Notes under the pieces: generated by a model
What the model saw: the letters and a program-made list of their open reading frames with translations, nothing else
Database searches by the model: none
What the model was told of the DNA's origin: nothing
Program-made: the position numbers and the translations under genes
Shown: positions 1 through 5,452 of the stretch, one piece after another
Layout: the number at the start of each line of letters is the position of its first letter
Numbering within the stretch: the stretch's first letter is position 1
Source of the DNA: Prevotella sp.
GTDB lineage: Bacteria; Bacteroidota; Bacteroidia; Bacteroidales; Dysgonomonadaceae
Reading direction: 5' to 3'
Length of the DNA stretch: 5,452 nucleotides
NCBI GenBank assembly: GCA_031263965.1
Contig: JAISES010000309.1
Location: 1 to 5,452 of the forward strand

Positions 1-240
1 GGAACTCCCGAGCGGGAAGAGTTTCGTAAAGAAGCGTATGCTTACTGTATGGGGCAAATTATCCATGATGCCCGAAAACAAGAAAAGATCACTCAATCTG
101 AACTTGCCGAAATGGTTGGCACCAACAAATCGTATATTTCAAGAATAGAAAAAGGAATAATAGACCCCGGCGTCGGGACTTTTTGCCGGATCATAGATGC
201 TCTTGGCCTGAAGGTTGAGATCGTTAAGCCGATCGTTTAA
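1..240 (+). CDS. XRE-family helix-turn-helix protein, probable HigA-like antitoxin (5' end outside window)
   Basis: A small DNA-binding protein, probably the antitoxin and autorepressor of a type II toxin-antitoxin pair. The reading frame is open from base 1 to the TAA at 238-240, giving 79 visible residues. The ATG at 49 is only an internal Met (visible residue 17): the preceding 16 codons form a charged helix-like segment (GTPEREEFRKEAYAYC) that reads as genuine protein and resembles the N-terminal extension of Bacteroidales HigA-like proteins, so the true start is upstream. The XRE HTH occupies visible residues 20-75: ITQSELAEMVG (30-40) is the first helix and turn, TNKSYISRIEKG (41-52) the recognition helix, and DPGVGTFCRIIDALGL the following helices. 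In such pairs the toxin gene (HigB/RelE-like) usually lies immediately upstream, which cannot be seen here. It converges on the PUL operon and is probably unrelated to it. A plain transcriptional regulator is the alternative. The HTH call is firm; the antitoxin role is inferred. Confidence 0.85.
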   Translation, partial: GTPEREEFRKEAYAYCMGQIIHDARKQEKITQSELAEMVGTNKSYISRIEKGIIDPGVGTFCRIIDALGLKVEIVKPIV

Positions 241-258
241 AATGTTTCCTGTTCGAAT

Positions 259-298
259 AAAACACTATAATGTTTTTACCAAGACATCATAGTGTTTT
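259..298. terminator. Inverted repeat, probable bidirectional intrinsic terminator
   Basis: Two 15-base arms, AAAACACTATAATGT (259-273) and ACATCATAGTGTTTT (284-298), are reverse complements except for one A/C mismatch, and are separated by a 10-base loop. The outer A4/T4 ends give a short U tract on either strand. It begins 18 bases past the stop of the HTH gene and lies about 100 bases past the stop of the sulfatase gene, between convergent genes, where a shared terminator is expected. The stem is A/T-rich and the U tract is only four bases, so it is not a textbook GC-rich terminator. A dyad bound by a protein is less likely, because neither flanking gene starts here. Confidence 0.6.
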
Positions 299-309
299 AC
301 CGAAGACAT
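274..309. repeat. Imperfect direct repeat pair in the convergent intergenic region
   Basis: TTTTACCAAGACAT (274-287) recurs as TTTTACCGAAGACAT (295-309), differing by one inserted G, with starts 21 bases apart. The first copy spans the loop and part of the right arm of the 259-298 hairpin; the second begins in the last four bases of that arm. It may be a relic of local slippage or duplication. No function is supported. Confidence 0.45.
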
Positions 310-352
310 TGTGATGATTTTTGCCAACGTTTTCGCATTGATTTGCCCAAAA

Positions 353-371
353 TTCCCGTTTTTGAGGGGAA
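353..371 (-). terminator. Weak hairpin, possible terminator of the PUL operon
   Basis: TTCCC (353-357) and GGGAA (367-371) can pair across a 9-base loop. Read on the minus strand, the stem starts 27 bases after the sulfatase stop codon and is followed by TTTT then GGG. A five-pair stem with four U residues is marginal, and the stronger 259-298 hairpin downstream may do the real work. Confidence 0.2.
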
Positions 372-398
372 AAAGTTGCAACATGGGTTAATATAGAA

Positions 399-1835
399 TT
401 ACCATTCGGAGTTAAAGAATGAAGATTGGTCACCTGTTATTGCTCGTTGAGATAATAGTTGATCTTTCAATGCTTTTATTTGCTTTTTGTATTTTTTATC
501 GGTGGATAAATTATTGATTTCATAAGGATCTTCTTCCAGATTGAATAGCTGAGTAGTTTTTATTCCTTTAACGTTATATTCAATTAGTTTCCATTTACCA
601 TCGCTTATTCCCCTTTGAAAATCACGATATCCATAATACAGATAATTGCGGATTGGTTTGTTCTCCCGAATTATGGGAAGCAGGCTGATCCCGTCAACAG
701 ATTCGGGAATGGGTTGGTCACTCCATTCACAAATGGATGGAAACAGGTCGATCAGATAACAGAGCTGTTCGGTATATGTTTTTTTCGTATCGCTTCCCGA
801 AGCTTTAATAAGCAACGGAATATTGACGCTATGTTCGTATACGTTTTGTTTACCCATCAAGCCATGCCTTCCTACGGCCAAACCGTTGTCTGCCGTAAAT
901 ATAACAATCGTGTTTTCATACAGCCCATTGGCTTTCAAGGCTGCAAGTACGTCGCCTATGCGTTTGTCCAAATGGCTGATCATAGCATAATATTCGGCTA
1001 TATGCCTCTGCACTTCCGGCTTTACGCGAGGTGTTGCCGCCAGTATTTCATCACGTATCGCCAATTCTCCATTGTCAAAGGGATGCTCTTCCATATAGTT
1101 GGGTGGTAGAAGAATCTTTTCCGTATGGTATATTTGCAGAAACTCATCAGGCATACTGCGTGGATCGTGCGGCGACATATAACAAAGAGATAAGAAGAAT
1201 GGCTTCTGTTTGTTCTTCTGTTCATTGATAAAATCGACAGCCGTTTCCGTGAATATATCTACGGAATGTTTTCCTGCATACGAATATTCACCATCCAACA
1301 GTTCAACGCTATTGTTTGCCCACGGATTTTTTATGATTCGCCTGTTGTTTAGATATTTCCCTGACGGATCATAATTAAATAACGGGACGTTCCAATGATC
1401 GGCCATCCCACCGAAGAAAATATCTTTCCCCGAATTAAAACAACGGTTGAATGCTTCTTTCCCATTGTGCCATTTGCCGGTATGGAAGGTCTGATAACCT
1501 GCCTGATTCAGCACCTCTCCAATCATTATATGTTCTTCAGGAATAGAAGCCCCTTGCTCTTCCAGTTGATATAAATATTTACCGGTTATCAACATAGCTC
1601 TGCTGGGCATGCTGACAGCCCCGCTTGTCCCGCCCATGATATGGGCATTAGTAAAGACGGTACAATCATCGGAGAATTTATCCAATACCGGAGTTTTAAC
1701 ATCCTCTTTTCCCAGAAATGACATAGTCGTCCCTCTCATATCGTCTGCAACAATTAAAACGATATTAGGTTTTTGCCGTGCAATTAAAGAAGAGGTACAT
1801 AACAGACCTCCTGCAAATAATACTATTTTTTTCAT
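399..1835 (-). CDS. Exported S1-family sulfatase, serine-type
   Basis: Hydrolyses a sulfate ester, most likely from a glycan imported or bound by the adjacent SusC/SusD pair. The protein has 478 residues, a usual length for S1 sulfatases. Residues 1-19 look like a type I signal peptide (KK, hydrophobic core, LIA just before Arg20), placing it in the periplasm or at the surface; Cys13 follows Leu and is a poor lipobox. The active site appears complete: metal ligands Asp31/Asp32 (VADD) and Asp316/Asn317 (FTADNG); the signature S-M-P-S-R with Ser75 (codon AGC) as the formylglycine precursor and Arg79; GKWH with Lys121 and His123; His223 (SPHD); and Lys329. The C-terminal part (about 350-478) matches the usual smaller sulfatase subdomain. 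Ser at position 75 implies maturation by a radical-SAM anSME. The ATG at 1833-1835 lies 4 bases after the susD stop, with weak ribosome-binding sequence TAGGTAT, suggesting translational coupling. The substrate and S1 subfamily cannot be named from sequence reading alone; annotations such as arylsulfatase or choline-sulfatase would be generic. Confidence 0.95.
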   Translation of the reverse strand: MKKIVLFAGGLLCTSSLIARQKPNIVLIVADDMRGTTMSFLGKEDVKTPVLDKFSDDCTVFTNAHIMGGTSGAVSMPSRAMLITGKYLYQLEEQGASIPEEHIMIGEVLNQAGYQTFHTGKWHNGKEAFNRCFNSGKDIFFGGMADHWNVPLFNYDPSGKYLNNRRIIKNPWANNSVELLDGEYSYAGKHSVDIFTETAVDFINEQKNKQKPFFLSLCYMSPHDPRSMPDEFLQIYHTEKILLPPNYMEEHPFDNGELAIRDEILAATPRVKPEVQRHIAEYYAMISHLDKRIGDVLAALKANGLYENTIVIFTADNGLAVGRHGLMGKQNVYEHSVNIPLLIKASGSDTKKTYTEQLCYLIDLFPSICEWSDQPIPESVDGISLLPIIRENKPIRNYLYYGYRDFQRGISDGKWKLIEYNVKGIKTTQLFNLEEDPYEINNLSTDKKYKKQIKALKDQLLSQRAITGDQSSFFNSEW

Positions 1836-1839
1836 ATAC

Positions 1840-3546
1840 CTACCAATTAGGATTTTGTTTCAAATTAGGATTTAAAATTAGTTCTTCTGTCGGCAATGGG
1901 AAATAATAATGTTTGTTTTCATCAAATTTCCTTCCGTTAATTAGTATTTTCTTATAAGGAAGAATAAAACTTTCATTGTCAATATCTATGTGAGTGCCAA
2001 TAATAACCGTTGGATATTGAGATTGTACGAATTTCATACCCTTTACTTCTTTTTCTAATAGCTTACCGGCTTTCCAACGCATTAAATCATCATAGCGCAT
2101 ATTTTCAATAGCAAATTCTACCCTGCGTTCCCTTCTGATCTCATCTATTAAAACAGGTAAAGAAGGAAAGTCGGATAGCGGATCTTTTTCCAGTAATTCA
2201 ATTCGCATATCAGGCATACCGGCTCTTTTCCTTATCAGATTGACTGTCTGGTCCAGAACATCCTGTGTGCATATTCCCAGCTCGGCCATTGCTTCGGCTT
2301 TAACCAGCAAAGTTTCTGCATAACGGAATATCGGAGCATCAAGAATCCCATTCTGATAACGAAGATACTCTTCTCTGTCGTCTACCCAATATTTGATGAT
2401 CTGGTAACCGGTAGGGATTATTCCTGCCGATAGATTAGAACCCGGGATAGCCGGCAATAAAATTTGTCTCTGCAAATCTTGTCCCGGATAGCAAATCGTT
2501 TGCGTCAGGCGTGGGTCCCGGTTCAGCATTTCAGCCTGAATACTGTCATGTCCTAAGAAATCGTTGGCCAGTGATATGGGTTTACCAGATTTACACAGAT
2601 AAGAATCTATTAATGATTTTGTGGCACTATAACCCAGGTTTGATTCTCCTCCTTCTACCAGGTTGCTGGTTCTATTTCCCAATAATCCTATTTCATACGC
2701 TTTATAATAAATCATTTCTTTATTATCTGTTAAGTCCAGCGTAGAGAATACCGTCCGATAATCAATATCCGGATTTCCGGTATTATGTAAAGCATATTTT
2801 CTTCCTGCAATCAATTCATTGGAAGCGTTTACAGCTTCATTCAGGAATTTTTCATGTCCTTCTATTCCGTGATATTTCCTAAATGTCCCTTCATGCAAGC
2901 ATATCCTTGCCTTCAGCGCCAATGCGACGTCTTTATTGATTCGTCCGTGAACGGCGCTTTCCGCCGGCAGCAACTTGCCGATTGCCCAATCAATGCAGGC
3001 TAAGACAGAATCCATCACCAAAATTCTCGAATCCCGGGGAGCATATAATTCTTCCGAATCTACATTCAAATCCCGGGTTAGCCAGGGAACGTCTCCGTAT
3101 TTTTTGACCTGATTAAAATAGCTCCATGATTTGAAGAACATAACTTCGCCGGCATAAGCATCTTTGGTATTTTGTGCAATGCCGGCATTATCATAACGGG
3201 TAAGGAAATAATTACATTTTCGGATAAATCCCCAGTCCCATTCTCCGTTTCCGCTTTTTTCCGGTACAATATGTTCACCCGCCGCTATGGTATTATAGGT
3301 CGTGGGAGCCATATTATCGCTTTGATTGTCTCCCGATAGCATGGGGCTTACATCAAACGACGTAGCGTGCCCGGCAATAAAAGTATATAAACCGTTGCAA
3401 TATATTTCCATATCATTAGCGGATTTCCAAAAATAGGCATCGCTGATACTATCTGTAGGAAAACGATTCATAAAATCATTATTACATGAGAAGAATGCAG
3501 ATAGTAAAGCAAATAATGCCGGAATTATATAATTACTCTTTTTCAT
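1840..3546 (-). CDS. SusD-like (RagB/SusD family) glycan-binding surface lipoprotein
   Basis: Outer-membrane surface lipoprotein that forms the lid of the SusC channel and captures a glycan for import. The 568 residues are a normal family length. The N terminus is a lipoprotein signal: KK, hydrophobic core and FFSC, with Cys21 the lipidated residue, followed by NNDFMNRFPTD, matching the usual start of mature SusD proteins. The N-terminal SusD-like region (about 25-230) contains the helix-rich scaffold. The C-terminal SusD/RagB region contains the hallmark DEIRRERRVEFAIENMRYDD at 468-487, followed by LMRW, and the family-typical end LPTEELILNPNLKQNPNW (551-568). The ATG at 3544-3546 is chosen because it directly begins the signal peptide. 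The 14 bases before it are A/T-rich with no Shine-Dalgarno motif, as is common in Bacteroidota. It sits between susC and the sulfatase gene in one transcription unit. Sequence alone does not reveal the glycan bound; the sulfatase neighbour suggests a sulfated one. Confidence 0.96.
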   Translation of the reverse strand: MKKSNYIIPALFALLSAFFSCNNDFMNRFPTDSISDAYFWKSANDMEIYCNGLYTFIAGHATSFDVSPMLSGDNQSDNMAPTTYNTIAAGEHIVPEKSGNGEWDWGFIRKCNYFLTRYDNAGIAQNTKDAYAGEVMFFKSWSYFNQVKKYGDVPWLTRDLNVDSEELYAPRDSRILVMDSVLACIDWAIGKLLPAESAVHGRINKDVALALKARICLHEGTFRKYHGIEGHEKFLNEAVNASNELIAGRKYALHNTGNPDIDYRTVFSTLDLTDNKEMIYYKAYEIGLLGNRTSNLVEGGESNLGYSATKSLIDSYLCKSGKPISLANDFLGHDSIQAEMLNRDPRLTQTICYPGQDLQRQILLPAIPGSNLSAGIIPTGYQIIKYWVDDREEYLRYQNGILDAPIFRYAETLLVKAEAMAELGICTQDVLDQTVNLIRKRAGMPDMRIELLEKDPLSDFPSLPVLIDEIRRERRVEFAIENMRYDDLMRWKAGKLLEKEVKGMKFVQSQYPTVIIGTHIDIDNESFILPYKKILINGRKFDENKHYYFPLPTEELILNPNLKQNPNW

Positions 3547-3560
3547 GATAGTAAGTATTA

Positions 3561-5452
3561 TTATAATGTTAATTGAAGCCCAAATAAAATAGATCTTTGA
3601 AGTGGGTAATATTCTCCTACGTTACCAATGATTTCAGGATCAAAATTACCTCTGATTTTAGTAATTTCCCCCAAGTTTTGCCCGGAGAAATAGAAGCGTA
3701 TCCTATTCAGCATTATCTTACCGGACAGGGCTTGGGGCAGCGTATATCCTAAAGTCAGGTTTTTCAGGCGGGCATAAGCTCCGTTTTGCAGATAACGGGT
3801 TTGTACACGTGCATTGTAACCGGAAGAGCCGGCTTTCCATATCGGATAGAACGCATCAGGATTATCTTCTCTCCAGGCATTTTTGTATATTTCGTAGGTC
3901 CCTACGGCCGCACCGTTGGCAATTTGCCCCCAATAGTAACTTCCGTTTGGGAAGAAATCCCTTTTCCCTACACCTTGAATAAAAATATTCAGGTCGAAAC
4001 CTTTCCATTCGGCATTCCCCGTTATTCCGAATTGGAAACGAGGGGTTGTATTCCCGATAATTTTTGTGTCTCCCGGATTATCAACTGTCATATTACCCCA
4101 GTTAATTACATTATCTTCATTCAGGTCTGCATAACGGACATCACCCGGCCCCCATTTGTCTCCATTTCCCAGTTGGGATTGGTTAGGAGCGGATACGGCT
4201 TCTTCTTTAGACCGGAAGATGCCAACAGTTTCATATCCCCAAATCTCTCCTAAAACCTGGCCTACATAATAATTGTTATACAGTTTGCTGGGGTTATTGT
4301 CGTATTTTGTAATTTTACTCTTATAATCAGAGAGTACCAAACCGATATCGTAACGTAATCCGTTTTTCAGATAATCATTCCATTTTACAGATAATTCCCA
4401 GCCTGTAGTTTTCATATCCGCGTTATTACGTTGAGGTGCATCTGTTCCGACTACGGATGGAAGCTTTTCACCAACAGTCAGCATGTCAACTGTTTTTCTC
4501 TCATACCAGTCGAAAGAAGTTGATAATTTATTTAATAACATCAAATCCACTCCCACATTGGATGTTTTAGTAGTTTCCCAAGATAAATCCGAAGCTACCA
4601 AGCCTGGGGGATTAACTGAAAGGGGCAACTTTCCGTTTATTAAATATTGAGTCTGCTGCGTCACACCAAAGGAAGCGATATATGGATAATATTCTTTTAC
4701 ATTTTGGTTTCCAAGGCTACCATACGAAGCACGGATTTTCAGGTCACTTAACCATTTGTCAGAAGGTTTCATGAATTTTTCCTGTGAAATTCTCCATCCG
4801 GCAGAAAAAGAAGGGAAAAATCCGAAACGGGAATCATGTGGAAATTTAGATGTACCATCGTATCTTCCATTCATTTCGAAGAGATATTTTCCCCGGTAAT
4901 CATATTTCAAACGCATAAATGCACCTCTGATAGCCCAAGAATATTCACTATCACTTGTAATCACATTTCCTACCCCCAGATTAATTGCGGGAATATCATT
5001 GGATATTAATTCCTCCTTTTTGATTGTTTCCGCCCGATATGTTTCCCACTCCTGATTAAAGCCGGCTAAGGCGGTGATATTATGGATTCCATTGATTGAC
5101 GCCATATAATCGGCATAAATATTTCCTGCAAAGTAATCGGTATGCCGGGTATTGGTTTCAATATGCGAAGGAAATGTTTGATTATTCTGCAATATCCAGG
5201 AGTCACGGATAAATCCGAATTCCTTTTGCACATCTTTATCTCTGTAATTAATGCTGTTATAACTAATATCTCCTTTTAGTTTAAGACCTTTAAAAATGTC
5301 CCATTCCCCGTTAATCGTGTAGATTGCAAATTCACGGTTACTGACCTTTCGTGAGCCACTGGCTAAAAAATTATAAAAGTGTTCTGTCGGAGCATTTGGT
5401 ACAGGACTGTCTGCCGGAGTTAATATAGGAAACAAGATTTGAGGTTCTCCCC
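3561..5452 (-). CDS. SusC-like TonB-dependent outer-membrane transporter (5' end outside window)
   Basis: TonB-dependent beta-barrel importer for oligosaccharides, working with the SusD-like lipoprotein encoded just downstream. About 629 C-terminal residues are visible, against roughly 1,000 for the family, so the signal peptide, carboxypeptidase-like domain, TonB box and most of the plug lie beyond base 5452. There is no start codon to choose: the frame stays open to the window edge, and the TTG at 5433-5435 is an internal Leu codon. Barrel landmarks typical of SusC are LSWETTKTSNVGVD (around 4545-4590), TGWELSVKWND (around 4380-4410), WGYETVGIFRSKEE (around 4200-4250), the loop GDVRYADLNEDNVIN (around 4100-4150), which resembles the calcium-binding DxNxD loop seen in many SusC proteins, TPRFQFGITGNAEWKGFDL (around 3990-4060), and YARLKNLTLGYTLP then FYFSGQNL near the end. 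The chain ends in FGLQLTL, with a terminal Leu rather than the more common Phe. It is the first gene of the operon visible here; control by an HTCS or ECF-sigma/anti-sigma system would be encoded outside. Confidence 0.96.
   Translation of the reverse strand, partial: GEPQILFPILTPADSPVPNAPTEHFYNFLASGSRKVSNREFAIYTINGEWDIFKGLKLKGDISYNSINYRDKDVQKEFGFIRDSWILQNNQTFPSHIETNTRHTDYFAGNIYADYMASINGIHNITALAGFNQEWETYRAETIKKEELISNDIPAINLGVGNVITSDSEYSWAIRGAFMRLKYDYRGKYLFEMNGRYDGTSKFPHDSRFGFFPSFSAGWRISQEKFMKPSDKWLSDLKIRASYGSLGNQNVKEYYPYIASFGVTQQTQYLINGKLPLSVNPPGLVASDLSWETTKTSNVGVDLMLLNKLSTSFDWYERKTVDMLTVGEKLPSVVGTDAPQRNNADMKTTGWELSVKWNDYLKNGLRYDIGLVLSDYKSKITKYDNNPSKLYNNYYVGQVLGEIWGYETVGIFRSKEEAVSAPNQSQLGNGDKWGPGDVRYADLNEDNVINWGNMTVDNPGDTKIIGNTTPRFQFGITGNAEWKGFDLNIFIQGVGKRDFFPNGSYYWGQIANGAAVGTYEIYKNAWREDNPDAFYPIWKAGSSGYNARVQTRYLQNGAYARLKNLTLGYTLPQALSGKIMLNRIRFYFSGQNLGEITKIRGNFDPEIIGNVGEYYPLQRSILFGLQLTL

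Noticed and set aside
241..398. Small gene, CRISPR array or mobile-element end in the intergenic region
   Set aside because: No convincing open frame, no regularly spaced repeat series and no insertion-sequence-like ends with target duplication; only the hairpins and the two-copy repeat are visible.
615..1109. Plus-strand open frame of 164 codons
   Set aside because: It lies antisense within the sulfatase gene, whose catalytic motifs are intact; its translation shows no recognisable domain.
1795..1800. Cys13 of the sulfatase as a lipidation site
   Set aside because: The residue before it is Leu, whereas lipoboxes need Gly, Ala or Ser there; a type I signal peptide cut after Ala19 fits better.
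3786..4253. Plus-strand open frame of 155 codons
   Set aside because: It is antisense to the well-supported SusC-like barrel; the translation has no domain-like pattern.
5433..5435. TTG as start codon of the SusC-like gene
   Set aside because: The frame continues open to the window edge with SusC-like sequence, and more than a third of the family length is missing.

Overview
The window looks like chromosomal DNA of a gut-type Bacteroidales bacterium (Bacteroides, Parabacteroides or a close relative). The evidence is a SusC-like/SusD-like gene pair, which is essentially confined to Bacteroidota, together with A/T-rich start regions lacking clear Shine-Dalgarno sequences. The genus cannot be fixed from this sequence alone.

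Layout: bases 1-240 (+ strand) hold the 3' part of a small XRE-type helix-turn-helix gene, probably the antitoxin of a HigBA-like toxin-antitoxin pair; its 5' end and any toxin partner lie outside the window. Bases 241-398 are a short convergent intergenic region with a strong inverted repeat (259-298), best read as a two-way transcription terminator. A pair of imperfect direct repeats overlaps it. The rest of the window (399-5452) is one minus-strand operon, transcribed right to left: a SusC-like TonB-dependent outer-membrane transporter (5' end cut off by the window edge), a SusD-like surface lipoprotein (14 bases downstream) and a serine-type S1 sulfatase (4 bases downstream of susD).

Together the three operon genes are the downstream end of a polysaccharide utilisation locus (PUL). 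The SusD-like lipoprotein would capture a glycan at the cell surface and the SusC-like channel would import it with TonB energy. The exported sulfatase would remove sulfate esters, which suggests a sulfated substrate such as mucin O-glycan, a glycosaminoglycan or an algal polysaccharide. No glycoside hydrolase, polysaccharide lyase or regulator (HTCS or ECF-sigma/anti-sigma) is present here; these, and the operon promoter, would lie beyond base 5452 or elsewhere in the genome. The sulfatase carries Ser rather than Cys at the formylglycine position, so it should depend on a radical-SAM maturase (anSME) encoded elsewhere.

I see no previously undescribed system. All four genes fit known families, and the findings below are modest.
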